A DNA stretch of 64,000 bases from Arabidopsis thaliana (taxonomy: Eukaryota; Streptophyta; Magnoliopsida; Brassicales; Brassicaceae): contig NC_003071.7 of assembly GCF_000001735.4 (NCBI RefSeq), positions 11,091,151 through 11,155,150 of the forward strand. Reading direction: 5' to 3'. The notes below the pieces were generated by a model. That model searched no databases and was not told the origin of the DNA. It worked only from the letters and a program-made list of their open reading frames with translations. How positions within the stretch are numbered: position 1 is the stretch's first letter; every line of letters begins with the position of its first letter. The translations under genes were made by a program, and so were the position numbers. This document shows positions 11,250-24,042 of this stretch, in pieces.

Positions 11250-13977
11250 ATGGATTTGATGGAGAAGAACTTGGAGTTAGTGGAGATTCAGAAACTAGAA
11301 GGCCACACCGATCGTGTTTGGAGCGTAGCTTGGAACCCCGTTTCTTCTCACGCCGACGGTGTTTCACCGATTCTTGCTTCTTGCAGTGGCGATAACACTG
11401 TTCGAATCTGGGAACAAAGCTCTCTCTCTCGCTCCTGGACTTGCAAGGTCTCTATCTCATTTCTCTTTCTCGCAAGAAAGTTCTAGCCTTTTTTGGACCT
11501 AGCAAGTTCAATTCACAAAAATCTATTGATTCTCTAGATCAGTCTTACATTACAATTTGTGGGTTTTGTTTCGATTCACTAAAGAGATTAACTTGACCTT
11601 AAACATGGAATCGACTGGTGATTTGGATATGGTGTAGGACTGTTGTGTTAGTTCTTGTGCTATTTCTCTAGAAAGATTTATTGATTGTATATTGTGAATC
11701 TTCAGACAGTTTTGGAAGAGACGCATACAAGAACTGTGAGGTCGTGCGCTTGGTCACCCTCAGGACAGTTATTGGCCACTGCAAGTTTTGATGGTACCAC
11801 TGGCATTTGGAAGAATTACGGTTCTGAGTTTGAGTGTATTTCCACTTTGGAGGTACTTTCTAGCCCAATCCTTGAACCATCCACAAATTGTCAAATTCTT
11901 ATCCAGAATTAGTTCTTTGAACCTGAAAGCATAACTTTTCACAGCTCCTGTTTGCTCTTTTGACTTTGTTCTTTCTTGATCTTTAATGCTAAGCTCAAAC
12001 TCTCATGGAGTTTTTCAGTGTTCACTTCATAGTTCATATTTAATTATGCTCAAAGCTTTTGGTGGTTTTCTTGTACTGTCTTTATGCTTTGTATCGCACG
12101 TTTTTGGCTAGTAGAATCTTATTAAAAAAAATGTGTGTAGGGACATGAAAACGAAGTCAAAAGTGTATCATGGAATGCATCTGGTTCATGCCTTGCAACA
12201 TGTAGTAGAGATAAGTCTGTTTGGATTTGGGAAGTGCTTGAAGGGAATGAATATGACTGTGCTGCGGTATTAACTGGGCATACACAAGATGTGAAGATGG
12301 TTCAGTGGCATCCCACCATGGATGTTTTATTTTCTTGCAGTTATGATAACACCATCAAGGTAATGCGAATACTCTAATTAGGTTTTAGTAATGCAGAACT
12401 TGAAATTTATTACACAAAAAAAAAAAAATTATATAATTGAATAACGCTAGTGGCGTGCTACTCACAGGTTTGGTGGTCTGAAGATGATGATGGTGAGTAT
12501 CAATGTGTCCAAACCTTAGGTGAATCTAACAAGTATATCTTCTACTTTTTCTTATATGCTTTCGATTTTTTTCTTATTAGGCTCTTACTTTTGAAGTAGT
12601 AGATTAATATATGCCTTTCTTCTTCAAACAGCGGTCACTCTTCAACGGTATGGTCCATCTCATTTAACGCTGCAGGGGACAAGATGGTCACTTGTAGGTT
12701 AGTGAATCTTCTCTCCTTGTCTCCCATAGGCATTCTAGAAGCAATGTAATCTGTCTCTTGGGATATTGTTCTTACAGTAGCAAGCTTGCCTGAATGTGTA
12801 TTTGCAGTGATGATCTAACCTTGAAGATATGGGGGACAGATATTGCCAAGATGCAGTCTGGTGAAGAATATGCACCTTGGTGAGAAAATAGTGGGTTATT
12901 ACATGTAATCGAATTTATTTGTTTCTTACGTTTAGAGCTGGACGTAGTATGTAGCCTACAAGATTATTTGACTTCTTCAAGAATTTTTCTCCGTCCAATT
13001 TTGACTAATGTAATCCTTACTTGCTCGGACTTTGCAGGATTCATCTTTGTACTCTCTCTGGCTATCATGACCGTACCATATACTCAGCTCACTGGTCAAG
13101 GTATTGACACCTCACATGTTTTCTTTAAAGCATCGTGTAACTCTGCCTAATTTCTAAATCTGCCAGCCTAAAAGGAAAAACTCTTTGTTGTACCTGATAT
13201 TTACGCTCCCAGTCATCTGTCGAATGCATCCAAATTGGGATTTTTAATGCTCTTTCGTGAGACTGTGCTGAGTTTAAACTCAGTTTTGTTTTGTTTTCTT
13301 TTTATTTTAAATTTTTGACAGGGACGACATTATTGCCAGTGGAGCAGGCGATAATGCTATACGGTTGTTTGTGGACAGCAAACATGACTCTGTAAGTTGA
13401 ATTTGGTTAATATCTTTCCATATATACACGCCTAACTTACATATCTCAATACAAGAAACCAAATGCAGGCAGCAGATTCTATCTCTCCTAGTCTTGCCAA
13501 TGGTTTACCACTATACAATTAAACTTTTCTGCTTCATCTTTGAACTTAAAGTCATTCTTTTGTGTACCAGGTTGATGGACCTTCATATAATCTTTTGCTG
13601 AAGAAGAATAAAGCACATGAAAATGATGTAAACTCTGTCCAATGGTCACCCGGTGTAAGTTCCATGTTTCTTATGAAGTAATAGACACAAGTGCATACTA
13701 TTTCGTACTTGATACATGGTTGCAATGATTAAGTATAGTCTATATGGCATCTTATAAATGTGAATTAGAAGTTAGAACATAATACTCAAGCTTAGTTTTA
13801 GGATCAGAGAAATGATGCCATTGATTACTCGACTTACATTGGCCCAAGTACATGTGGTTATGTTGTCTATGATTTTGACCTTGGAATTGTAACCTGCTAC
13901 AGGAGGGGAACCGGTTGCTTGCGTCGGCTAGTGATGATGGGATGGTCAAGATTTGGCAGCTTGCAACTAAACCGTGA
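11250..13977 (+). CDS. CIA1: CIA1, WD40 protein of cytosolic Fe-S assembly
   Basis: 352-aa WD40 propeller, homologue of yeast Cia1 and human CIAO1, the scaffold that targets Fe-S clusters to cytosolic and nuclear apoproteins with the MET18 and AE7 proteins. Ten coding exons: 11250-11447, 11706-11852, 12141-12359, 12468-12532, 12632-12697, 12808-12879, 13038-13100, 13322-13391, 13571-13654, 13903-13977; all borders GT-AG and frame closed throughout. Seven WD units are recognisable from [70 protein letters not shown] and [12 protein letters not shown], each followed by a typical D-x-x-x-x-[IV]-W ending. Length equals the family norm. Convergent with RTE1. Recalled as EMB1345, an essential gene. 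Confidence 0.95.
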
Positions 13978-14590
13978 CTGCTGTTGGTTTGGATAGGTTC
14001 TGAAACTCCTGTGTTGTTTTACTTTTTCTGAGGTCTATCTGTAAACAACATAACATTTTAGGTAGAAGAGAACTCTATACTATTTTGTCATACAAGATTA
14101 GCTCCATGATGTTTCATACGATTTCTGTTTTACTTTTACTACGATCACTTAAGTTTTAACACTGTTGGTACAACTTTGTGGAATTTAATAAACAACTTTT
14201 TGACGAAACAAAAAATACATAGCTGATATCGTACAACTTTGGAGAAACTTCTTTTTTCCATATAAATAGCAAATTTAGATGCAACTCATATGGTTGCTGC
14301 TTGTGCTTGTAAGATCTTACAATATTTTTTCTTTTTGTTAATACCTAACAATACATTTATTTGGATATTGTATGTTTTTTTCTTAAGGGCCTCCGAATAT
14401 GTATATTTTTTTCCTTTACTATGACACATCACCTCTAAATAATCTACGGATTAGGAAAAAGAGAACAATTTTTTAAGATTAACATAATTTTGGAGTTGAA
14501 AGCTAGATGGTGCCGAAAGGAAAAGAGAACAATTCTTAAGATTAACATAATTTTGGTGATACATCATATTTATATTTCTCTCATACTGCT
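13978..14590. other. Convergent 3' region of CIA1 and RTE1 with a short duplication
   Basis: 3' UTRs of the two converging genes should meet here. A block of about 38 bp containing AAGATTAACATAATTTTGG occurs twice, at about 14455-14493 and 14518-14556, direct and nearly identical. No gene seen. Confidence 0.5.
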
Positions 14591-15457
14591 TCAAGTAATT
14601 ATGTTCTTAAAACAGTAAGTAGCAATTATGAACCAGGCAAAGAGTAGTAGCGAGAACGAAGAGAGACCGATGAGGAATGGCCAGCCGACAAGCACCACCC
14701 CCAAAGACGTGACCACAGCACATGGCAGAAACGAGCGGACTACTGATGAACCATTGATCCATTTCCCTTTGATCATAAGTAAAATAGCAACATTCACCAT
14801 ATTCCACTCCATTGAGCCACCATAGCAAAGACGGTTCAAACAGTTTGCAACAAACGAATGGCAGTTACAAGTGAAGATGTTGTAGGTTTTATGCTCAAAG
14901 CTACGTGTGCTCGAGCTCAGTGCATTATCCCATGTACGCGCTGTTCCAAAGTCGGTGTGTTTGAATCCATACTTGCAAGTATGTCCACCCATATTTGGTG
15001 GTAAGCAACACTGCCACAAACACACACATTTGATAAAGATTAAAAAGTTCTTATAATTTGATACAAAACTAACAAAGTCCATGCATAACCAGATTCTACT
15101 TAATAAAGAAGCAGATACTAATACCTTGGTTCTATCGAGTTGGAGATAGCGAGCAGGAGGACCAAATGCAAAATCATCAACATTGATGAAGTTAGATCCA
15201 GCAAAGTCCAAAATGACTCCATCTTCTCTGCAAAGTCCAATATGACCAATGAAAGGAGCCAACCAAGAGACAACAGGAAGAGGAGTCCAAACTATACAGC
15301 AAGGAAATTTCGACTTCTTGGTATCAATCTCAGGTAGTGGCCACAGATCAGCCTCATCAGCTTCGATTATTGATGGTATAGACACGGACACCACCCTGTC
15401 TTCAACATCATAACTTCGTTTCAGGTCCATCATAGGAACTCCTCTTCCACGTGACAT
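14591..15457 (-). CDS. RTE1: RTE1, REVERSION-TO-ETHYLENE SENSITIVITY 1
   Basis: 250-aa membrane protein of the DUF778/TMEM222 family, found at Golgi and ER, that promotes signalling by the ethylene receptor ETR1. Two coding exons, 15125-15457 and 14591-15010. The start is MSRGRGVPMMDLKRSY; upstream in-frame codons belong to a leader intron (15468-15815), whose acceptor lies 10 nt before the ATG. The N-terminal half carries a conserved cysteine-rich region (FPCCIVWTPLPV, DRTKCCLPP, YNIFTCNCHSFVANCLNRL). Hydrophobic segments follow near the C-terminus (VVTSLGVVLVGWPFLIGLSS and LLLFAWFIIATYCF). The 114-nt coding intron has no in-frame stop, so its retention would add 38 residues. Recalled as At2g26070. 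Confidence 0.96.
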   Translation of the reverse strand: MSRGRGVPMMDLKRSYDVEDRVVSVSIPSIIEADEADLWPLPEIDTKKSKFPCCIVWTPLPVVSWLAPFIGHIGLCREDGVILDFAGSNFINVDDFAFGPPARYLQLDRTKVLVSASLLSRIWLCMDFVSFVSNYKNFLIFIKCVCLWQCCLPPNMGGHTCKYGFKHTDFGTARTWDNALSSSTRSFEHKTYNIFTCNCHSFVANCLNRLCYGGSMEWNMVNVAILLMIKGKWINGSSVVRSFLPCAVVTSLGVVLVGWPFLIGLSSFSLLLFAWFIIATYCFKNIIT

Positions 15458-16305
15458 TTTTAGATTCCTAATCACACAAGACAAGAGCAGTCTGATCATT
15501 ATAGTCCAAACAAAGAGCGACCCATTTACTAAAAGAATCGAAAGTTAAAATCTTTTGATCAAAATGAAGCAAAAGTTTCAATCTTTTTAACAAAGCATGT
15601 CCGTATATTCATTCTCACAGCACTAATTGTGTAGTAATCTCCTAACTTGAGCCTAATTCAGATTTTCAGCATTGTGGGTTTCTCTGTAAATTTCACCGGA
15701 AACTAAACAAAACCCATCAAAAGCATTTCCGTAGAAAACAGTAAAAATCACAACAAAAAATCATAATGGAAAGCTAAGAAGCAGGGAATAACAGTGGACT
15801 GTGTTTTACATTTACCTGTCGGAAACTCCGACGCCGATGTCTGAAGGATCGACGCAGAGAGGAAAAATCGATGAAAGTGATGCGAGAGCTTGGAGAAGGA
15901 GAAGAAACTGATGCTTTGTGGAATTTGATGAAGAAAGAGGAGATTTTTATAATTGGTTTTCTAAAGTAACGCTTCTTCTAGTTTTAGGAATTCATTGAAG
16001 ACAATGGAGAAAGGTACAATGAACCTTTGGTTGTTTATCAATTACTGCACTGTCTTAATTTTATTATTATATACTAAGTTAATTATTTTAAGGAAAAAGG
16101 GACGTTTGCTTTATCAAAACTTTGAACAAAAAAAAAAGATCTACGAATTGCAGTTTTACTAGAAAATTTTGAAATATTTGAATATCCTTCTCAATTGCAG
16201 TTTTACTATCAGAATCCAGAGCTACGAAATTATAAAATTTGTATTTTCAGTAATAAAAGCTCAAATACTGAAGAGAATCCAATGTTTTTTTTTTGTAACA
16301 AAGAA

Positions 16306-16951
16306 ACCGATGTTTATATATTTAGTTTCCGTAAAATTTGGAGTCAATCTATAAAACTCAAATCTCTTGAACGATTATTTCTAATTTGTCGTGTTTGATT
16401 ACCGTTGTCGTTATTCATTATGGTTGGATAAATGAACACATGGAAACCTCAATCTCTATTATAGGTATAGAGTGACATCGTATTTATGACAATTCGACAA
16501 TTGTTTATGTTTTTCTGTCGGACGTAACGGTTTTAAGAATCGAGAAAACTTTCTTGATTTAGGGTCCTTGCATCTATCATTCGTGTTTGCCTTTTTGAGA
16601 CGAATCATGTGCATGCGAGTCAGATGATCTGACAACTGACAAACAGAGAATCCGATGTTTAAATATTTAGTTTCCGCAAAATTTGGAGATGACTTATGAA
16701 ACTCATAACTCTTGACCGATCAATCTTAATGTGTCTTATTGATTACCGTTGTCGTTATTAATTATGGTTGGATAAATGAACACATGGAAACCCTAATCTC
16801 TATTATAGGTATAGAGTGACATCGTATTAATTAATAACAATTCGATAATTGTTTATATATGTCTGTCAGACCTAACGGTTTTGAGAATCTAGAAAACTTT
16901 TTTTATTTAGGGTTCTTGCGTCTATCACTAGTGTTTGTCTTTTTGAATCAA
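16306..16951. repeat. Two-copy tandem duplication, offset 345 bp
   Basis: Copy 1 is about 16306-16603 and copy 2 about 16651-16951. Both contain, in order, CCGATGTTTA, TTTAGTTTCCG, GATTACCGTTGTCGTTATT, ATTATGGTTGGATAAATGAA, ATAGGTATAGAGTGACATCG, and TTTAGGGT/GTTCTTGCCTC-like endings. Identity looks to be roughly 85 percent by eye. Neither copy has a long open frame, so this seems a noncoding segmental duplication. Confidence 0.85.
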
Positions 16952-17262
16952 GCCACATATGCTTTACAAGGTTGATTTGTTCTTAAGAGAAATGTCAGGT
17001 GCTCTAAAATAGTGATAAAGCGTAGGATAGATGAGTTGTTTGCTAGAGAGGTAACCGAACAGGGCTCGATGAGAATATGCTCCTTTAATCACCTTTCGGA
17101 AGAAAAAAAAAAACAAGCATTAGTATATAGGATAGGAAAAAATCATTATGAGGTTGGTCCTCTCAAAGATTCAGTGAGAGTCTAGTTAGAATGAATTAAT
17201 GTGGCTATACAGAAAATCTATTTTCTGTGAGGAAATACAGGTTTTGGTTCAAGGACTTAGGG

Positions 17263-17320
17263 CATCTCTAATGATGACCTCTATATTTTCCTCTATTTAT
17301 AGAGGTGACCATTGGAGATG
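17263..17320. repeat. 58-bp foldback (inverted repeat)
   Basis: Left arm CATCTCTAATGATGACCTCT and right arm AGAGGTGACCATTGGAGATG are near-perfect inverse complements around an AT-rich loop. The arm sequence resembles the GCATCTCCAATGG ends of common Arabidopsis MITEs. It may be a MITE relic. Confidence 0.6.
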
Positions 17321-18179
17321 GTTTTAGTATAGGTGATCTAATGTCCAATCTGATATTTAGTAGAATAATGCTACAAGTCTGATTAGTGGCAATTGAAAAA
17401 ATTAGCAGAAACATAAGAGCATCTCCCATGTCCTACCTTTATTTTTTTTCACTATTTTAGAGTTGATTTTGTTCCAATGTGTGTCTCTAAAATAGAAAAG
17501 ATTAGCATTGGTTAGAACTGCTTTTTGTTTTTTTTTGGCCAAAATGTAGAAAAGTGAAATTAAATTTTAACTCTACCAAGTTCCTAGTTTTCTTTGGAAA
17601 GGAAGTTCAAGTTGGTATTAAGCTTTTTTTTATAAAAAAAAATCTAACTCTACCCAAAGGAGAGAGAAAAAATAACTACTTCAAAATTTAGATTCCTTTC
17701 CTTTAATATTTGGTTGTTTCTTTCACTAAATTTTTTTGTCTCCTTCACTTCCACTTTTTACTCTACATGCAACCATTCAGAACCTATATGTTGTCAGTCA
17801 GTTTGTTTATAAAACCTAGAATTATGGTTATTTTGCCAAATTTCCTAATTATAAAATGAAACAATAAATATCCTAAGAATTCAAACTTTTTTCAAAGAGA
17901 TCATATGGCATAAATATAACCACGATGGTGATCACATCATCCAAATGGAATGTTATACGTATAAGAAAGTGGAACATAAAGAAATGTATTTTATTAAATA
18001 AATGAGGGAAGAACTTAGGACTACGTATGTACATTGTACAGGAAGTGAAAGTGAAAGTGATGATGAGGCTGGGAAGAGAAGTAAAAGCCAGTAAAGATAC
18101 GTTTCTGGATCCGGTATGAGTCCGAATCGCCCCATTGTGGGTTTTGGTGCGAGTGCGAATCGCTTCATAGTGGCTTCAT

Positions 18180-20944
18180 TTAAGCAGACACTGCAGCTGC
18201 AGCCTGTTCTTCGTTCGCCGGTTGGAGAGTGCACACCAGATTACGGTCTCCATACACGTTGTCCACTCGCCCTGTTTCACACATATTTAATACATTTTGA
18301 AACGATTTACAAATAACAAATTGTTTTCTATGGGAAATGCCACCCCTAGTTTTCAAGTACCTGTAGTGGGCCAGAACTTGGAGGAGCGGAGCCATGGAGC
18401 GGGGAAGGCTGCGTATTCCCGTGAATACGGCTTTTTCCATGTATCTGCCATTAGCAATGACGGAGGATGTGGAGCACCCTGTGTGTGTTTGTTTTTTAAA
18501 GTTCATTAGTATCAGACTAGAGGGCTAGTCCGAACTGAAATTGTGGTCTCAAATTTTTTCTTACCTTCAGAACGTTGTTGTTTGGATCTGCGTTTCCTTT
18601 CTCAATCTGTGAAATCTCTTCCCTGATCGAGATGAGAGCATCACAGAACCTATCTAACTCAGCCTGAAATATTACATATATATATACAAATTATGAAGCC
18701 ATGTTTTAGAGACTGAGAGCTGAGTCAGTGAGAGATTTGCAATGCAATGCAAGACATAATTACCTTGCTTTCGCTTTCGGTTGGCTCGATCATAAGCGTT
18801 CCAGGGACAGGCCAAGACATTGTCGGTCCATGGAAACCATAATCCATCAATCGTTTGGCCACATCCTCTGGTTCAATTCCAGCAGTGTTCTGAGGACATT
18901 GAACAAGACATTGATTTAGCATGTACAACCAAAAAACAGAGCATTTACTCAAACGAGATAAAGAAACATACCTTGAATCCTCTCAAGTCAATGATGAATT
19001 CGTGAGCGACTGTTCCATTGACACCACGGAAAAGAACTGGGTAGTGGCTCTGAAAGACAAGAAAGCATAAGTGAGGTTGCACAAGAGAAGAGACGTTCAC
19101 TCTCTTTAAAGAGTTGTCAAGATAAGATAAGGTACCTCCAGACGCTTTGCCATGTAGTTAGCGTTCAAAATTGCAATCTTTGAGGCATCGGTGAGTCCTC
19201 CAGATCCCATCATGGCAATGTAAGTATACGAGATTGGCAAGATAAGCGCAGACCCCCATGGTGCTGCAGAAATGGTTCCCAGCGGTGATGTCTGCTCGGG
19301 TTCAGGGATACCACCGGTAGGTATCTGTAGCAGAGTAAACAGAATGAGTACAAAAAAGCAGATAACTCAATCATTGAGAAAGATGGATTAGCGATCATAA
19401 CATATAAGAATTAACACTAACCACTGGGTGAGAAGGTAGGAATGGAGCCAAATGTTGCTTCACACCGATAGGGCCCATTCCGGGACCTCCACCTCCGTGA
19501 GGGATACAGAAGGTCTTGTGGAGATTGAGATGGCAAACATCCGCTCCAATAAAACCAGGGCTTGTCAAACCCACCTGGAAGTTCCAAAAACTTTCTCAAA
19601 TTCACAACTTTTGGATTCTTCAGTCAACATACCAGCAGAGAAACCATACCTGTGCATTCATATTAGCACCATCCATATAAACTTGGCCTCCATTTTCATG
19701 AATTATGTTGCAGATCTCGTCGATACCCTCTTCGTAGACTCCATGGGTGGAAGGGTATGTAACCTAATATTCAAACAGAAGTTGTAGAATTAGAAAGTGG
19801 ATTGACCCAAAAGTGACATTGTTTCATCTATAGTGATGAAAGAAGTAAATACATACCATAAGAGCAGCCAAGTTGTCCTTGTTGGCTTCGGCGGCGTTCC
19901 TCAACTCTTCGATGTTAATGTTTCCTTTGGCATCAGTTCCAACGGCAACAATTTTCATTCCGCACATGGCAGCACTAGCAGGGTTTGTCCCGTGTGCAGA
20001 AACAGGTATGATGCACACATTTCTGTGATGATCGCCTCTTGACTGCATCATTTATTCACCCATTTACCAAATTTGTTGAAGTGCGAGTTCATATTGGAAA
20101 ACAAGAAACTACAGGTATGCTTACCATATGATATGCACGGATAACCATGAGCCCGGCGTACTCGCCAGCAGCACCGGCATTAGGTTGCAATGAGAAAGAG
20201 TCGAATCCAGTGATCGTACATAAGAGCTCACCCAAATTCGTAAACATTTCCTATAAGTTGTCAAACAAAAAATTCAGTACGTAGTTAAATTTCTAGTCAG
20301 GTAAATCAAATATGTGGCCTCACCTGATAACCTTGGGCTTGTTCAACAGGAGCAAAAGGGTGCATGTTGGTGAAACTTGGCCATGTGACTGGCATCATTT
20401 CAGTGGTGGCATTCAATTTCATCGTACAAGATCCAAGTGGAATCATGCTGTGGCACAATGATAGATCTTTATTTTGTAACTTGTGGATGTACCTAAGCAA
20501 CTCATGCTCCGTGTGGTACCTAACCAAATGTAAGAAAAAAGGGAAAGTAAATGTGAGGTACTTAACAATAAGCCACAGGGCAATGAAGGAACCAAGATTT
20601 AAAGAAGGTAACATACATGTTGAAGATTGGATGGGTCAGATAAGGGCTCTCTCTTGTTAGGCTAGAGGGAATAGCATTGTTAAACTCCGGTGCAAGAGAC
20701 TCAGCCGTGAATTGAACCTTGTACATTGGAGAAAACATTATTTTAAGCAAACACGAAAAAAAAGAGTGAACAAGCGAGATGAATGGATATTAGCTTAAAG
20801 TAAACTCACGGGCTTGCCCGAAGCAAAAACTTCAAAAAGTTTATCGACATCATCCAAGGTGGTTGTTTCATCGAAAGCAACAGTAATCTTAAAGAACAAG
20901 AAAAAAAACCCATCAATGTTAATAATCATATCCAGATATTGAAG

Positions 20945-20983
<39 letters not shown>

Positions 20984-22636
20984 GAAACTCACAGTGTTGG
21001 AGTCCACAAGACGCAAATTGATCTCCTTCTTGGCTGCCACATCAAAAATTGCAGTTGCATCTGAACATGTAACTTTGACAGTGTCAAAGAAGGGAAGATC
21101 TTGGACTTGTGCAGTTCCCAGTTTCTTCAATCCTAAGGCAAATACACCAGCGAGACCATGAACCCGTTGTGCAATAGATTTTAAGCCTTCTGGTCCATGG
21201 TAAACAGCATACATAGCAGTCATATTTGCAAGCAAGGCCTACAATGTAGAAAACGATAATCAATAGCAAAATAGTTTGAAGATGTAAAATATGGTACTGC
21301 TCTCTCGGTACCTCTAATTCTTCCCGCTTTTGTTATCACTTATCAGTAATAGTCAAAGCGGTATACACTACATAAATCCTATAGAGTTTGAAGCCATTTT
21401 TACCTGAGCGGTACAGATGTTGCTGGTAGCTTTATCCCTGCGGATATGCTGTTCCCTAGTCTGCATAGCCATACGCAAAGCTTGCTTCCCGGAAGAATCA
21501 ACACTAACACCAATAATCCTCCCAGGCATCATTCTCTTATACTCTTGTGAAGTAGCCAAGAAAGCAGCATGAGGACCACCATAACCCATCGGAACACCAA
21601 ACCTCTGACCCGACCCAACAACAATATCCGCCCCAAACTCACCCGGCGGTTTCAACATCGTCAAAGCCAACAAATCCGTAGCCATAACAACCTTAACACC
21701 ATTAGCATGAGCATTCTTAACAAACTCACCATAATCCAACACCTCCCCTTCAGTCCCCGGATACTGAACCAACACTCCACACACATCACCAGAGCTATAA
21801 TCCACATCCTTAATATCAACCGTCACAACTTTCAAATCGAAACCATCCGCTCTCGTCTTGCAAACATCAATAGTCTGAGGATGACAATTACTAGCAATAA
21901 CAAACGTCTTCTTCTTCCCCTTTAGAATATTATTACACATCGCCATTGCTTCCGCCGCCGCCGTACCTTCATCGAGCAACGAAGCGTTCGACATCGGTAG
22001 ACCGGTGAGATCAGTAATAACCGTCTGGTAATTGAGCAGAGATTCGAGTCTTCCTTGAGAAATCTCAGCTTGATAAGGAGTATATTGAGTATACCAAGCA
22101 GGATTCTCCATTATATTACGCAAAATCACAGGAGGAACATGAGTGTTATAGTATCCCATACCAATGAACGATTTGAAAACTTTGTTCTTCGAAGCTAAAT
22201 CACTCATATGCTCAATCATTTGACTCTCCGTTAATCCTTCATCAAATATCCCGGAAAACTTCATCGAATCTAACCGAATCGATTTCGGAACAGTCGAATC
22301 AATCAACGTGTTGAGATTATCGAATCCGCAGTAATTCGCCATCTGAGCTTGTTCATCCGGTGTTGCTGAGTTGTGCCGGCGCGGGAAAGTGTCGCTTGGC
22401 TTCAACGCATCGACGGAGATCGATCGTGTCTGGTGTTGATTTCTACCGGAGGTGGTAAAAGCCGATCCAGAGACATCACGACGGCGATGGAGAAAGGAGG
22501 AGACGGAGGAGACATACCTTGAGGGAGTAACAGTCGTCGTCGGAAGAAGAGAGGATTCGCCGTTACGGTGGCGTTTTGTCTCGTTGACGAGACGTTTCAC
22601 GATCCCTCTGTAAGCAAGTCTCCTTGCACGCTCCAT
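18180..22636 (-). CDS. GLDP2: GLDP2, glycine decarboxylase P-protein 2
   Basis: 1044-aa mitochondrial P-subunit of the glycine cleavage system: PLP-dependent decarboxylation of glycine, passing aminomethyl to the H-protein lipoyl arm in photorespiration. Fifteen coding exons: 21404-22636, 20993-21238, 20810-20887, 20617-20717, 20324-20519, 20125-20250, 19857-20042, 19650-19763, 19422-19574, 19136-19324, 18972-19049, 18764-18889, 18565-18663, 18361-18478, 18180-18271. Start [15 protein letters not shown] is chosen because it opens a basic, Ser/Arg-rich presequence of about 85 residues; an earlier in-frame ATG at 22687 reads through leader sequence. The PLP lysine is Lys780 in [14 protein letters not shown], followed by the glycine-rich GPGMGPIGV loop. 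Exon 1 carries the conserved N-terminal half ([18 protein letters not shown]). Paralogue of GLDP1. Recalled as At2g26080. Confidence 0.97.
20947..20980. repeat. (AT)17 microsatellite in GLDP2 intron 2
   Basis: A pure dinucleotide AT run of 34 bp inside the 105-nt intron between coding exons 2 and 3 of GLDP2. Likely length-polymorphic between accessions. Confidence 0.95.
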
Positions 22637-22703
22637 AACCAAACCAAAAAAAAACAAATGCAAATCTGAGAGAGAGTAGAGAGACACTGAAGAAAATGCT
22701 GAT

Positions 22704-22723
22704 TATATATATATATATATATA
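22704..22723. repeat. (TA)10 run in the GLDP2 leader or promoter
   Basis: A 20-bp TA run located 68-87 bp upstream of the GLDP2 ATG. It could serve as the TATA region of the promoter or lie at the start of the leader. Confidence 0.7.
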
Positions 22724-23812
22724 GATTATAGTTTTGAGGTTGGTAATTATTAATTTAACGTATTTTATTGTGGCTTTGAGATCTGAAGAGGGTTGGTGAC
22801 TGACAACCACTCAACTCAATAAGCAACTATACAGAAGAAACAAATTTGTTTGCATAGATTCCACGTATTTTGCATCGAAGCAATATGCTGATAAAAAAAA
22901 AAAATTATCACCTTTTTCTGGAAAAATTGCGGCTGTAGGATTTTGATATCACTATCTAGAAATTTAAATGTTTGATATGCTAAGGTTTTAAATCGTATAA
23001 GAGTTCGAAGGATAGTACGATACATTTATTGCGACTATCGTAGTCATAGTTTTAAGTATATAGTTCATGCAGCCGTTATGGTTATAGAAATTATCAAAAT
23101 AGTATAGTCAATTCATAGTATAAGTTTTGCAACTGGATACACATCTCTTATACTTTTGTATCATAGAAAATGCTTTAAACCTCGAAGAAAGATTGAATGG
23201 AAGAGAATCAAAGTGGAAGAGATTGGAAATATGTGGACGACAATTTTTTTTTTCTTCCATAAATTTGCTTTACAAACAAAACTAAGAAAATATATTGTAA
23301 AGAGCTTATGATTATTATGGTTCACATAGTTACATAAATATAGGTGGCAAGATGTGTTTCACATAAAACTTATCTCATCAATGTACGGTTTCTTCGTTGT
23401 TCATCATTTGACAACGGAACTATCGTCCTCCAAATATTGCAACTTTTTTTTTTCTAATTAAATTTCATGTTTTTGTTAGTGCGGTTTGGTCGGGGACCCT
23501 AGCAAAATATTTCCCATCAACCTAGTAATACCTGTAAAAGAGTTGGCATTTCACAATTGATCACAATAAACATACTTTTTGTGACTCAAATTGATCATTT
23601 TATTCATACTTAGTAGTTAGTACATTTAAAACGCGTGGCAGTAAATTGGGTCAAATGATCTATATGTTTAAAGATCTATAAGTAAATTAGGTTACCAAAC
23701 TAGTCATTCTCTACTACACGCAGAGATGAAAGTTCTAAGCTATGCAAAGTATCAACGGTCGGTCATGACAATCTGGGGTCTAAACCATAAATTATATATT
23801 TTGAAATTAATA
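22724..23812. other. Spacer upstream of GLDP2
   Basis: Promoter side of GLDP2 followed by AT-rich sequence without recognisable genes or strong repeats until the MITE at 23813. Confidence 0.4.
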
Positions 23813-24042
23813 CTCCCTCTATTTCATGAAGTTTGATGTTGTGGGTTTTCACACAAATTAAGAAAAATAACTTTTTATTTTTTTATTATTCTTTTGTTTG
23901 TTTAATAATATCAGACACTGCCTTTCTCTTCTCTATATTGGTCACAAATAAAAATACTAATAATATTGATCTAAAACATCAAACTTTTTGGAACAAGAAA
24001 AAAAACCTATAACATCAATCTTGATGGAACAGAGGGAGGGAG
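23813..24042. mobile_element. Stowaway-like (Tc1/mariner) MITE
   Basis: A 230-bp element with inverted ends CTCCCTCTATTTCATGAAG and the complement of TTGATGGAACAGAGGGAGGG, flanked by TA on both sides (23811-23812 and 24043-24044). The CTCCCTC termini and TA duplication are diagnostic of Stowaway-type MITEs. The right arm carries a 4-bp CCTC duplication. AT-rich, noncoding interior. Confidence 0.85.

Larger units (their letters stand above)
15958..18179. other. Spacer between RTE1 and GLDP2
   Basis: The left end is RTE1 promoter. The middle holds a two-copy tandem duplication (16306-16951). A foldback lies at 17263-17320. From about 17420 the phrase GAGCATCTCCCATG and, inverted, CCAATGTGTGTCTCT suggest an eroded MITE. 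The right end contains the GLDP2 3' UTR. No open frame of interest. Confidence 0.45.

Noticed and set aside
21569-21925. 118-aa plus-strand ORF in GLDP2 exon 1
   Set aside because: Antisense shadow of the long first exon; Ile/Asn/Arg-rich with no family similarity.
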